Shown: in pieces, positions 1-9,674 of the stretch | How the letters are laid out: each line of letters begins with the position of its first letter | Numbering within the stretch: the first letter of the stretch is position 1 | The notes under the pieces: generated by a model | What the model was told of the DNA's origin: nothing | What the model saw: the letters and a program-made list of their open reading frames with translations, nothing else | Database searches by the model: none | Assembly (NCBI GenBank): GCA_030686995.1 | Contig: CM060692.1 | Location: 14,861,465-14,925,464 of the forward strand | Length of the DNA: 64,000 nucleotides | Reading direction: 5' to 3' | Origin: Artemisia argyi | Lineage: Eukaryota; Streptophyta; Magnoliopsida; Asterales; Asteraceae | Made by a program: the position numbers and the translations under genes

Positions 1-123
1 AGTTAATACATGTTCCAAATAGTATCACAAATTGTACCAACACACAAATACATCACAAACATTGTTTAAACGACCAAATTGTTTAAATAGCACCTTGTGC
101 CAAACACTCCTACACACCCACAC

Positions 124-856
124 TCATTGACGGTCAATCTTGTTCTTGAGCTTTCCAAGGAATCTTCCAAGATTCTTAAACATCCCCTTTGTTTGCTTGA
201 ACTCCGCCGACTCATTTGGAATATCCGGAAGTTGGGATAGGTATTCTAGAGGTGGGAGCCTAGAGTTGGGCAAAGAGTCATCTTCACTCATTGGGGAAGA
301 TGATGAGGAGGTAGGAGGATGAGGACGTTTTCCTTGGGCTTTGTAAACTCTCTTATCACTAAGTGGGACAAAGGTGTGTGGAATGAGAGAGTAGTCAAGA
401 CGAAGACCGTTTGGAGTTGGTGGAATGGGAGAGATGAACCTAAAGAGACGGGTCAAGAGCATTCCATACGGCATAGCCGTTGTGCCATGCACGGGAATGT
501 CGGCCATTCTCTTGGCCATGTAGGAGGCAAGGTTGAACGGTTGCCTAACGGACAAGGAGTAGAGCATGTAGCAAAGGCAAAGATTTATATGATCTCGGTT
601 TCCTATTGTGCTAATGACATTGGCTATAAGTACTTCCTCCCATTTCTTGAATTGGGGCTTGAGTTCATTAAGTTCCATTCCATACGGGTCCTTATCAACC
701 TCATTTCCCGAACGGGTTCTCCAAGTGTTGGTTGTCCTAACAAAGAGATGGTTACGAAGTTCATCTTTGGACACAAGAGGGGTGTCATAGGGATGGATAC
801 GGTCAAAGAGTGTGTCAAGAGTTGAGAGGGAGTGCAAGTCGGAGTAGATGCAAGTA
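124..856 (-). CDS. Extra ORF (ORF3) of SIRE element, C-terminal part
   Basis: This is the C-terminal two thirds of an extra gene that follows pol in the SIRE element. The N-terminal part is at 7429-7810, and the nested element between them separates the two. If the nested element and one copy of the 5-bp duplication are ignored, the reading frame runs through without a break, giving about 369 codons. The visible product has a helical region, then a Pro/Ser-rich stretch and a basic Lys-rich tail ending near KLKNKIDRQ. No transmembrane segment is evident, so I see no direct support for an envelope protein. It resembles the loosely defined 'putative plant transposon protein' ORFs. Its function is unknown. 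Confidence 0.7.
852..856. repeat. Target-site duplication aagta, left copy
   Basis: The 5 bases aagta lie directly before the left LTR (starts tgatgagg at 857). They recur directly after the right LTR (ends gcatca at 7428). The length fits LTR-retrotransposon integration. Confidence 0.95.
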
Positions 857-1063
857 TGATGAGGCGAAAAATCATTCCGTTTTTAGGGGGTCATTTAAGC
901 CCGAATTCGAATTTATTTGATCAAATATTGCCCTAAATCGTTCCTTTTGTGATTTTAGGTACTTTAGGAGAGAAATCTGGAAAAGGAAGTAATTTAGACA
1001 TTTTTGGAGCATAAAAGTGAAGAAAACGCCAAAGTATTAATTTTCTATGCTGGGAACAGTAGG

Positions 1064-1293
1064 TGACGGCGTCAAGAGCAAACCCTTGACGGCGTCAAGA
1101 GCAAATCTCATGAATTTCCATGACGACCCAGTAGAATTTTGACGGCGTCACGTGAGAAGGGCGTCAAGAGTAAAAGAGTCATGACGGCCTGGAAGTGTCT
1201 AAGTCTTGATGGCGTCAGAAGTAGATCTAGGCAGTCCGAGGAGAGTTTTGGCGGCGAGGTGACGGCGTCACAAGATTACTCTTGACGCCGTCA
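1064..1293 (+). promoter_or_regulatory. Array of TGACG-N-CGTCA palindromes in U3
   Basis: About nine copies or half-copies of tgacggcgtca lie within 230 bp, ending 11 bases before the TATA box. TGACG is the core of the as-1-type site bound by plant TGA-class bZIP factors (established knowledge), so a role in LTR promoter control is plausible. The array recurs in the right LTR (6219-6448), in the related LTR at 19766-19981, and in the reversed LTR at 31107-31359. The palindromes are kept while the bases between them change. Confidence 0.65.
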
Positions 1294-1304
1294 GACCTGT
1301 TTTT

Positions 1305-1314
1305 CTATATATAG
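1305..1314 (+). promoter_or_regulatory. LTR TATA box
   Basis: ctatatatag directly follows the palindrome array. The matching box in the right LTR is at 6460-6469. Confidence 0.7.
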
Positions 1315-2280
1315 TTTTCTAATTTTTCACATTTAAAGAGAGAAGTTTTGGGAGAAACCCTAAGTACGATTTTGGTGCAACTTTTACAGGTTTTTCAAGG
1401 GTTCCAAACCCTTGATACCTTGCATTGTAATTGAGATAAGTGTTCTTCTAATTCAATCAATATGTCTATGTGTTGGTTGTCTATATCATGTTGTTGTCTT
1501 AATTCTATCATGCTAGGCTAGATCTCCTTTGTGTTTGCTTAGATCTAATGAAACCTAGATATTGATTATGTGTTGATTACTTGTTTATTCTTGTCTTGGA
1601 TGAATGATTTATATGTTAGGCTTAAGAAAACTGGCAGATCTCCAAATGGTAACATGCTTGAACGTCTTAAGAAACATGAACCGAGGCGTACTAGGTCTTT
1701 ATTGGTTGTATTTAATGCATGAGCCACTGTTTACAATCCCTATAGTTGTGTTGGGCATGGTGTAGGAGGAGATAAGAGCTCATAGAATTGGGGAGTTATG
1801 TATGCCACCCCATGAATGGTATTAAGGAATACGATTCGTCATCCATGCAATTATAACAAGTAATTAACGTGTAAAAGATATCTAGGGAGTAGTGAAATCT
1901 AAGTAAACACATTTTCTCCAATTACTGCTCACAACCTTAGTATAAACTAGTTTATTTTCATTTTTAGTATTTTATTTTGATTGCATCTTAGTTTTGGGTT
2001 AGTTGAATAGCAACTAATTCCGCCCACTCTTCCAAAAACCGAGATTTTTACTTGCTTTCCATAAAATATAAAAACACAAAAATAATCATCCCTCATCTTT
2101 AGAACTAGTATTTAGGCTTTCTAATCCTAGCGACACTATTCCTAAGCTGAACGATCAATCCCCCGGTACTTGTCACTATACTATACTACAACGATCAAGT
2201 ACACTGCCTGGTAGGGGTTGTAAGCTTCTCGAGATCCCTCGAGAGGTAAAGCCTGTTTCAATTCCCACGCATCAAGTTTT

Positions 2281-2298
2281 TGGCGCCGCTGCCGGGGA
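2281..2298 (+). other. Primer-binding site, tRNA-Asp type
   Basis: tggcgccgctgccgggga begins six bases after the LTR. It matches, with one change, the tRNA-Asp-type primer site typical of plant Athila elements (recalled, not aligned here). Confidence 0.75.
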
Positions 2299-2349
2299 AT
2301 TGTCTATCTTTACATTTATTCCTTAACTTTCGCAAAAGAGTGCGGCGCC

Positions 2350-2380
2350 ATCAAGTTTTTGGCGCCGCTGCCGGGGAATA
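2350..2380 (+). repeat. Second copy of LTR end plus primer site
   Basis: The last bases of the LTR (catca) and the whole primer-site block recur here, 79 bp downstream of the first copy. This gives two identical potential priming sites in tandem. Confidence 0.85.
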
Positions 2381-2525
2381 GTTATTGTCTAGGTTAGAAT
2401 TTCTTTTTATTAGGTCTACTTGCTAGATTCCTTTCTAGTAAGATTTTATTTTTTATTTTTAGCTTTCTTGTAGTCTATCTTTTTCTTTGTGCCCTTTGTT
2501 TGTGAAACCATTTTCATTTGTCTCC

Positions 2526-3473
2526 ATGGCGGATGAAATTCCATTTAGATCATTAACTATAGAGGAACAATTAGTTTACTCGGATAGATTTGCCTCCTGT
2601 TGTTCCAATGAATTTTTAAATGATCGTACATATATACAAGAGGAGATGGGTGTAAAGTTAGATGGGTTTGATGAATTTTATGCATGTGTGTTTTCTATTA
2701 GACGATCATTTTTAGGACCAATTCCTTTTAGTGAGACCCTTTGGATGAATTTTGAGAAAAGCTTCCTAACCATTACCCATAAGTTCAACGAATTGGTGGA
2801 TTTGTATGAGCGAGATGACCTAGTTTCTAAGAACATGAACTTAGAATCAAACCAAGATTATGAGTTGGTTAGTGTTGAACTACCTAGTTGCATGAGCAGG
2901 ATAGATTTCACCAAAACATACGACACACATGAGGTTAGAGTTGAGCCACCTAGTTGCATGTCATGGTTAGGCACTACCATAATACAAGATGAACACATAG
3001 GTGATATTGATGTGATGGAAGAGATAGTAGAAAACCCAAGCCCACTAAGTACCCCACAAGTCATAGCATCATTTGAGGCATACACACCGCCCGTGACTTA
3101 CCCGGAAGAAGTAGAAGAGACTATAGGAACCCCAATAGAAGTAGAACCCTTGGACCAGGCACCATTAGAGGATATAGGTTTGAATACCTGTAGTGATAAC
3201 CTTACTCCTAGTTCTAGGGAATTTCCTAGCGTTGATGAACCGGGACCTCAATCTTTACACACCTTTCCATCCTTAGATATATTTCTAGGAGACAAAAGAG
3301 GAACCGACCCACCCATCAACCAATATTATCCGGGTAGTTTTAGGATGAAGGAAGCCATTCACTCACCCCCTTCACCTCACGTGGCATATTCACACCCTAA
3401 GGGTGTGTATCGCTACTTTCACCCACACTTAATCCTAAGTGTAGGGAGAACCTCCCCTATTTCCGTTAAATAA
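2526..3473 (+). CDS. Unknown ORF replacing gag in the non-autonomous element
   Basis: The ORF has 315 codons from ATG 2526. An upstream in-frame ATG at 2487 is possible, but 2526 aligns with the gag ATG of the related element at 14754. The product is acidic, with a helical N-terminal third and a Pro-rich, low-complexity second half. A short internal duplication is visible (ELPSCMS near residue 119 and EPPSCMS near 140). There is no zinc knuckle, no capsid-like gag signature and no enzyme motif. The open frame across a whole non-autonomous element suggests it was under selection or is young. I do not recognise its family. Confidence 0.5.
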   Translation: MADEIPFRSLTIEEQLVYSDRFASCCSNEFLNDRTYIQEEMGVKLDGFDEFYACVFSIRRSFLGPIPFSETLWMNFEKSFLTITHKFNELVDLYERDDLVSKNMNLESNQDYELVSVELPSCMSRIDFTKTYDTHEVRVEPPSCMSWLGTTIIQDEHIGDIDVMEEIVENPSPLSTPQVIASFEAYTPPVTYPEEVEETIGTPIEVEPLDQAPLEDIGLNTCSDNLTPSSREFPSVDEPGPQSLHTFPSLDIFLGDKRGTDPPINQYYPGSFRMKEAIHSPPSPHVAYSHPKGVYRYFHPHLILSVGRTSPISVK

Positions 3474-3903
3474 AGGTAGAGTCAGGCTCGTGACTCGAAC
3501 AAAAACAAGCGCTTCTTGGGAGGCAACCCATGTTTTGTGTGTTTTTATTTGTTTGTTGTTTGTTTGATTTTATTTGTTTCCGTATGCATGTTTTATTTTT
3601 ATTGTTTGTGGCTCATGTTTCAAAGTAAATTGTGAAAATGCTTTATTTTGTTTTTAACTTCATCTTAATTGCATATAAAGGTATTTTGCAAAAGATAAGT
3701 GTAAAGGAGATCCAAATCTGTTTATAAGAACGAAATTGAGCATGAACCACAACAAAATTAAATGGACATGTATATTAGTATTTGTTATAGTCAAATGCTT
3801 GTATTGAGTCATAATGAAGTCTTGCAGGATTTTCCAGGAAGTAGGACCAAGTTTTTCCAGAAATTTTCCGGAAACTTAACATAAGAATTTCTGCAGGACC
3901 ATT

Positions 3904-3942
3904 CTGACGGCGTCAGGGGTTTACTCTTGACGGCGTCAGGAG
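3904..3942 (+). promoter_or_regulatory. Internal pair of TGACGGCGTCA palindromes
   Basis: Two tgacggcgtca motifs lie about 20 bp apart in the interior, outside the LTR. The same pair is at 17496-17532 in the related element. No ORF or clear TATA box follows closely. Confidence 0.6.
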
Positions 3943-4311
3943 TTAAAAATCTGGAAATTTTACCGGTTTTGTTTTTCTAACGGAGTCTTATGGTTTTTGT
4001 GAATTATTAAGTTTTATAATCTCCAGGAGATCTGCAAACTTCATTCCACAAGCATTATATCTTATCTTGTTTTCTAGGATTTAGAAACTTATATAGGATG
4101 CCGCCGATTTTACGCGAGGTTGTCTTGTCTATTTTGTCAGGTTTTACAGGTTATGTATGACAAGAAGATGATTTATATTCTGGAAGGGAAGCTTTGATCA
4201 TTCATTTTCTTGGAGGAAGATTTAACCTGGCCACCTATTATCCATACCGAGCGAATCAGGGGAGTATTTGATTTCATTCTCTTTACTTTTTCACTTTTAC
4301 ATTCTTTACTA

Positions 4312-4350
4312 GAACATTGGAGACAATGTTCATCTTAAGTGTAAGGGGAG
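4312..4350 (+). repeat. Hairpin plus internal polypurine-like tract
   Basis: gaacattg-gaga-caatgttc is a perfect 8-bp stem. It is followed by aagtgtaaggggaggg, very like the purine tract before the right LTR but 1.66 kb away from it. The related element has the same unit at 17905-17945. Confidence 0.7.
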
Positions 4351-5315
4351 GGTAAAAAGATGATACCTTACATATGCACTTTCGCTTGAGTTTGTTTTGT
4401 TTAATGGTAGATGTGTAATAAAACTATGAGAAATACTTGTTAGTGCAATTTTAGCGCCAAATTTAAAATTTTTTACAGCATTTAGGAGTGAAACTTTAGC
4501 CATAGCAAGCGTCTCATGGATAGGAGATTGTATGACTAGCACATAACCGTATATTCAGAAAAATTTTCCACCCAAGTATGTGAGGTTCGCCTTTAGATTT
4601 GATAGGAAAAGCATTTACTATTAGTGCTTATGAGTGTACCGGTAGCATTTAGATTCTAGAACTTGCGTTAGTGATGCATCCCGAGACCGCTAGTGAGACT
4701 ACATTCGTGTGGTAGGATTTACTACATGATAAGAGGCATTAGGATCACCCTTGTGTTAAACCCGTATTATAATTACTTGACCATTTAAGTCATATTACTT
4801 GGCTAGTTAAGTCAACTAATTTTTCCCACACCCTTAGCGTTGTACTCATTTTTAGTACACGAAACCCCTAGTACACCCCTCCGAGCCTATCTTTTCGTTT
4901 CTAACTTTAAGCATTTTACTTAAAGGAAGAATTTGTTACACCCCACTTAAATGTACACCCAAATCGCCTTAGCCTTCCGTGTATGCGCTCATTTTTAGTG
5001 CATTATTGTTATTTGTTAAACCCTAAGTTAACTATCTAATTGATTACATGGTTGCTACGTCGAGTCATATCCTTGTACATATTGTTTTGGGACGATTGGG
5101 ACTCATGGGTAAAGTACTTAATTTATGGAGTAATGGGGAAGAACATCATATATTACCCCCATATGTACGTTAATCTTAAAAGTGCTCCAAGTGTTTTGAT
5201 TTTCTTAATTCGAGTCACTAGATTAGTTTATTGTAAAGTATGTAAAGATTCAAGTGTAAGGGGAATGCTCAATCCCCTATGATGTATTATTTTGGATGGT
5301 AGGGTAAGAGTGTAT

Positions 5316-5318
<3 letters not shown>

Positions 5319-5364
<46 letters not shown>

Positions 5365-5460
5365 GAAAAATCAGGAAAGAAAAATCGAAAAATCGAAAAA
5401 TCAAAAAAAAAAAAAAAAGAAAAAAGAAAAAAAAAATAGAAAAAGGAAAAAGAGAAAAAA
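5319..5460 (+). repeat. Long A-rich purine tract
   Basis: A run of more than 40 A is followed by A-rich sequence with scattered G and tcgaaaaatc units. The related element has the equivalent tract at 18913-19007. The lysine-rich reading frame across it is an artefact. Confidence 0.85.
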
Positions 5461-5972
5461 CATACGGACTACCATCCCTTTTTATTCTATGTTCATTTTA
5501 TGTTTTTGTTATTTTTCATTTATTAGCTTAAGTCGAGTCTAGTCTTGGCTTAGCAGCGCCATATTGTACATGTAATTAACTAAGATTGTTAACTCGCCAC
5601 CAGTAAAAACTTCCTTTATCCAACAAAACCGTGTATTTCATATCCCTACACCTAACGTTACAACCCTTTAAAAGACCTCTTTGATAGTTTATCCTAGGTG
5701 CTTACGCCATGTGGTGGAGGTTTGATCCTTTCCCAAGCCTATGGTAATCTATTTTGCTATGACAGGTAGTGAGAGATATCTTCCGTTTCCATATTGTAAT
5801 TTATACTTTATTACACCCGAGAGATGTGAGTATCTAAACACTATTTGTGAGGTGCTTGTATATGACCTCCGTGCTTGTCCATTGGTCTTTAGTGGAACGA
5901 TTATTTGTTGTAATTACTTTTATATTAGTGTTAAATGACCCCTAACTTGTCTTTTGAGTAGAATAAAAGAGC

Positions 5973-6012
5973 ATTTGCTTGAGGACAAGCAAATCTCAAG
6001 TGTAAGGGTATA
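5973..6012 (+). other. Hairpin and polypurine tract before right LTR
   Basis: atttgcttg-agga-caagcaaat forms a 9-bp stem. It is followed by caagtgtaagggtata directly abutting the LTR start at 6013. This is the expected plus-strand primer position. Confidence 0.65.
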
Positions 6013-7428
6013 TGATGAGGCAAAAAATGATCCGTTTTTAGGGGGTCATTTAAGCCCGAATTCGAATTTATTTGATCAAATATTGCCCTAAATCGTTCCT
6101 TTTGTGATTTTAGGTACTTTGGGAGAGAAATCTTGAAAAGGAAGCAATTCGGACATTTTTGAAGCATAAAAGTGAAGAAAACGCCAAAGTCTTAACTTTC
6201 CATGCTGGGAACAGTAGGTGACGGCGTCAAGAGCAAACCCTTGACGGCGTCAAGAGCAAATCTCATGAATTTCCATGACGACCCAGTAGAGTTTTGACGG
6301 CGTCACGTGAGAAGGGCGTCAAGAGTAAAAGAGTCATGACGGCCTGGAAGTGTCTAAGTCTTGACGGCGTCAGAAGTAGATCTAGGCAGTCCGAGGAGAG
6401 TTTTGGCGGCGAGGTAACGGCGTCACAAGATTACTCTTGACGCCGTCAGACCTGTTTTTCTATATATAGTTTTCTAATTTTTCACATTTAAAGAGAGAAG
6501 TTTTGGGAGAAACCCTAAGTACGATTTTGGTGCAACTTTTACAGGTTTTTCAAGGGTTCCAAACCCTTGATACCTTGCATTGTAATTGAGATAAGTGTTC
6601 TTCTAATTCAATCAATATGTCTATGTGTTGGTTGTCTATATCATGTTCTTGTCTTAATTCTATCATGCTAGGCTAGATCTCCTTTGTGTTTGCTTAGATC
6701 TAATGAAACCTAGATATTGATTATGTGTTGATTACTTGTTTATTCTTGTCTTAGATGAATGATTTATATGTTAGGCTTAAGAAAACTAGCAGATCTCCAA
6801 ATGGTAACATGCTTGAACGTCTTAAGAAACATGAACCGAGGCGTACTAGGTCTTTATTGGTTGTATTTAATGCATGAACCACTGTTTACAATCCCTATAG
6901 TTGTGCTGGGCATGGTGTAGGAGGAGATAAGAGCTCATAGAATTTGGGAGTTATGTATGCCACCCCATGAATGGTATTAAGGAATACGATCCGTCATCCA
7001 TGCAATTATAACAAGTAATTAACGTGTAAAAGATATCTGGGAAGTAGTGAAATCTAAGTAAACACATTTTCTCCAATTACTGCTCACAACCTTAGTATAA
7101 ACTAGTTTATTTTCATTTTTAGTATTTTATTTTGATTGCATCTTAGTTTTGGGTTAGTTGAATAGCAACTAATTCCGCCCACTCTTCCAAAAACCGAGAT
7201 TTTTACTTGCTTTCCATAAAATATAAAAACACAAAAATAATCATCCCTCATCTTTAGAACTAGTATTTAGGCTTTCTAATCCTAGCGACACTATTCCTAA
7301 GCTGAACGATCAATCCCCCGGTACTTGTCACTATACTATACTACAACGATCAGGTACACTGCCTGGTGGGGGTTGTAAGCTTCTCGAGATCCCTCGAGAG
7401 GTAAAGCTGTTGCGATTCCCACGCATCA
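6013..7428 (+). repeat. Right (3') LTR of the non-autonomous element
   Basis: This 1416-bp partner of 857-2274 starts tgatgagg and ends acgcatca. It contains the same palindrome array (6219-6448) and TATA box. Confidence 0.93.
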
Positions 7429-7810
7429 AAGTACCACAGTTTGGGACACCTAGGATTTGAGCAAACTCCTCAAGAGTGAAGGAGTATTGATGACCACTAG
7501 CCCTAAAGTTGATAGACATGCGACCATACTCATCCGTGGAGAGAGTGACAGGTGCATAGAATTCTAGAATGAACCTAGGACAAATAGGCTCGTTGATTTC
7601 TAAAAGACACTCAAAGTTGATTGTGGCAAATTCCATGTAGAGGTTTGTGCCTTCTAGGAAGGACGGGTCAATGGTTCTACCCTCATGGACATAATGTTTT
7701 TCTAAGGCTTTGAAAACATCGACTTGATTTGGGGTAAGGCCTTTGGTTTTGTGGTATTTGGGTAGGTACTTAATGGTGTCCTTGTGGTCGTAGTGGGTTA
7801 GAGGAGACAT
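7429..7810 (-). CDS. Extra ORF (ORF3) of SIRE element, N-terminal part
   Basis: Translation starts at ATG 7810-7808, eight bases after an apparent 3' splice site. The visible part includes the motifs CPRFILEFYAPV and FTLEEFAQILGVP. These resemble the conserved core of 'putative plant transposon protein' ORFs common in plant retroelements, where a conserved EFY block precedes a short LGVP-like block. The reading frame is then cut by the nested element and resumes at 856. A role is unknown. Position after pol, separate promoter-like sequences and a leader intron suggest expression as its own mRNA. Confidence 0.7.
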
Positions 7811-7818
7811 GATGATTC

Positions 7819-8372
7819 CTAGAAAAACAAAATTTCACATTTTAGTCTAAGTAAACGACTATTGTAATGTGGTTGTTCTAGTGTGTGCCTATATGAAAAC
7901 AATGTGGATGTGCGGTTATCTTGACTCATTTTGATGCTTCAAAAACGTTTTATAATGCAAGTTTTGTTATAAAACAAAAGATAACCCAAGCACTCATAGT
8001 TCAATGTAGCTTCGTTGAATGTACCCGAAAATACATATTGGTTATGTATTCCCTTTAGCATTCAAGAGACATTATGCAAGTGATGTTTTAAACATAACGT
8101 TTTGATTTTGTATTCTCAATGTGAGACGAAAAAATATTTGTCCTATTTGTGAGAAATTTTTGGAAGAATTTGACATGGGGTGTTTTAGCAAACATGTTTA
8201 CACTTAGTAAGAATGCAATTCCTAACTATGGGGAACATGATTAGTTTTGTTAAACACCTAATTTCATGCATGAGTTTCTCAAGTTAATGCATAACCCCAA
8301 GTTTTTGTTTTTGTGCAAAAAATAGAATTCCTAGACTTAGATCAGGATTGTAATCAAGTTTAGAATACTTAC
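7819..8372 (-). other. Predicted leader intron of ORF3
   Basis: On the minus strand the 5' splice site reads cattGTAAGTATTC and the 3' site reads TTTGTTTTTCTAG, followed by eight bases and the ORF3 ATG. Both match plant consensus well. The 554-bp, T-rich interval has no long ORF. The first exon would be about 100 bp, between a TATA-like site near 8500 and 8373. Confidence 0.6.
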
Positions 8373-8490
8373 AATGATGATTGATTTGCAATGTGAGTGA
8401 AAGGAAGACCAAGAAATCGCAGGTTTGGATGGATGGTAAAGTGAATAGTAACAGTTTGGAAGTGGTGGTATGAAATAATGGGTGTTTGGT

Positions 8491-8590
8491 TTAATATAAA
8501 CAAAAAAATGATTCTGCAGGTCGGCGGATACGGTGGACCCTTGAATTGGGTTCCGTCCGTTGTGTCTGAGGGTTCCGCCGACCCTGCTGA
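8491..8590 (-). promoter_or_regulatory. Internal hairpin cassette plus TATA-like site
   Basis: The stretch 8514-8590 has outer arms ctgcaggtcggcgg and ccgccgaccctgc that pair with one bulge. They enclose an inner hairpin of ggaccc and gggttcc arms. About 13 bases downstream on the minus strand is gtttatattaa (8491-8501). The LTR of the same element has the same design at 14268-14361, with a 9-base gap to its TATA box. This looks like a second promoter placed between pol and ORF3. Confidence 0.6.
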
Positions 8591-8645
8591 GAAAAAGAGT
8601 TATGGATTTGTTTTGATTTTTGTGATTTTTGTCTAATGTCCAGAA

Positions 8646-9674
8646 CTACAATGTAGGTTCCATGAGTCCTAAGCCTATCCTAAGAAGGTTAAAAGGTTCA
8701 CGTTTAAGGGGTTTTGTGAGAATGTCGGCTATGTTGTCTTCGGAAGAAACTTTCTCAATTAAGATATTTCCTTTTTGAACGTTGTCACGAAGGAAATGAT
8801 GACGGATTTCAATATGTTTGGTACGAGCGTGTTGAACCGGGTTTTTACTAAGATCAATGGCACCTTTGTTGTTACAAAGAATTGTGATGTCGTTAAGTTG
8901 AATTCCGTAGTCGACAAGAGCTTGCTTCATCCAAAGAGCTTGTTGACATGCCTTTTTGGCCGAAACGTACTCGGCTTCCGTTGTTGAGATAGCAAGAGCC
9001 GTTTGCTTCTTAGAGAACCATGAGGTGAGACAATGTCCAACAAAATTACAAATACCACTTGTGCTTTTTCTATCAACATAGTCACCGGCATGATCCGAGT
9101 CGGCATAAACTATGGTGTCTATTCCCGTTCCTTTGGGATACCATAAACCTAAATGTGTAGTGCCCTTAATATACCTAAAAATCCTTTTAACGGCTTCGAG
9201 ATGAGTAGTCTTAGGATCTTCTTGAAAACGAGCACATAGACAAACACTAAACATAATGTCGGGTCTACTAGCCGTTAGGTAAAGTAGACTACCAATCATA
9301 CCTCTATATTTAGTTCTATCTACGGATTCACTTTCCTCATCCTTGGTGAGTTTAGTTTCCGTGGACATGGGTGTTTTGATTGGTTTCGAATCTTCTAATC
9401 CAAATTTCTTAAGCATGTCCTTAATATATTTAGATTGGTTAAAGAATATACCATCTTCTAGTTTTTTAATTTGGAGTCCTAGGAAAAAATTGAGTTCTCC
9501 CATCATACTCATTTCAAACTCGTCATGCATGATTTTTGAGAAATCCACACATAATTCTTGACAAGTTGATCCGTATATTATGTCATCAACATAGATTTGG
9601 ACTATGATAATATGTGAATCTTTCTTCTTAGTGAAGAGAGTATTATCAACTAAGCCCATGGTATTTATGGTCAA
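8646..9674 (-). CDS. pol: Copia RT (C-terminal half) and RNase H
   Basis: This part holds the second half of the copia reverse transcriptase and the RNase H domain. RT has YVDDIIYGS near residue 28. RNase H has [18 protein letters not shown] near 188, [10 protein letters not shown] near 230 and a conserved [10 protein letters not shown] block near the end. The RT/RNase H motifs look intact. The frame differs from that of the upstream pol ORF: one missing base near 9660 separates the two, so the enzyme cannot be made as one chain here. The first codons listed for this ORF are out of frame; the real homology starts at about MGLVDNTLF. Confidence 0.9.
   Translation of the reverse strand: MTINTMGLVDNTLFTKKKDSHIIIVQIYVDDIIYGSTCQELCVDFSKIMHDEFEMSMMGELNFFLGLQIKKLEDGIFFNQSKYIKDMLKKFGLEDSKPIKTPMSTETKLTKDEESESVDRTKYRGMIGSLLYLTASRPDIMFSVCLCARFQEDPKTTHLEAVKRIFRYIKGTTHLGLWYPKGTGIDTIVYADSDHAGDYVDRKSTSGICNFVGHCLTSWFSKKQTALAISTTEAEYVSAKKACQQALWMKQALVDYGIQLNDITILCNNKGAIDLSKNPVQHARTKHIEIRHHFLRDNVQKGNILIEKVSSEDNIADILTKPLKREPFNLLRIGLGLMEPTL

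Larger units (their letters stand above)
857..2274 (+). repeat. Left (5') LTR of the non-autonomous element
   Basis: The LTR starts tgatgagg and ends acgcatca, the TG...CA form. It holds the TGACG palindrome array (1064-1293) and a TATA box (1305-1314). It is the start of a transcription unit reading rightward. Confidence 0.93.
857..7428 (+). mobile_element. Non-autonomous Athila-like LTR retrotransposon (LARD type)
   Basis: Two LTRs of 1418 and 1416 bp flank a 3.7-kb interior with a tRNA-Asp-type primer site and a purine-rich site before the right LTR. There is no gag, protease, RT, RNase H or integrase. The only sizeable ORF (2526-3473) is unlike known retrotransposon proteins. The 3' interior is closely similar to that of the gag-bearing element at 14647-20979, which ties both to one Athila-like family. 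I count about 25 LTR differences by eye (just under 2 percent), so the insertion is not brand new. It must rely on enzymes supplied by a partner element. Confidence 0.9.

Noticed and set aside
124..856. Envelope protein for the SIRE extra ORF
   Set aside because: SIRE elements are often said to have an env-like ORF, but I see no signal peptide, membrane span or fusion motif here.
1063..1293. CRISPR-like array in the LTR
   Set aside because: The repeats are short palindromes with uneven spacing in a plant LTR and are not CRISPR repeats.
5292..5531. Lysine-rich ORF over the A-rich tract
   Set aside because: It is a translation of poly-A inside the non-autonomous element and has no conserved start or product.
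7331..7430. C-terminal extension of the ORF3 N-terminal frame into LTR sequence
   Set aside because: The frame runs into the nested element by chance; the true continuation is at 856 and below.
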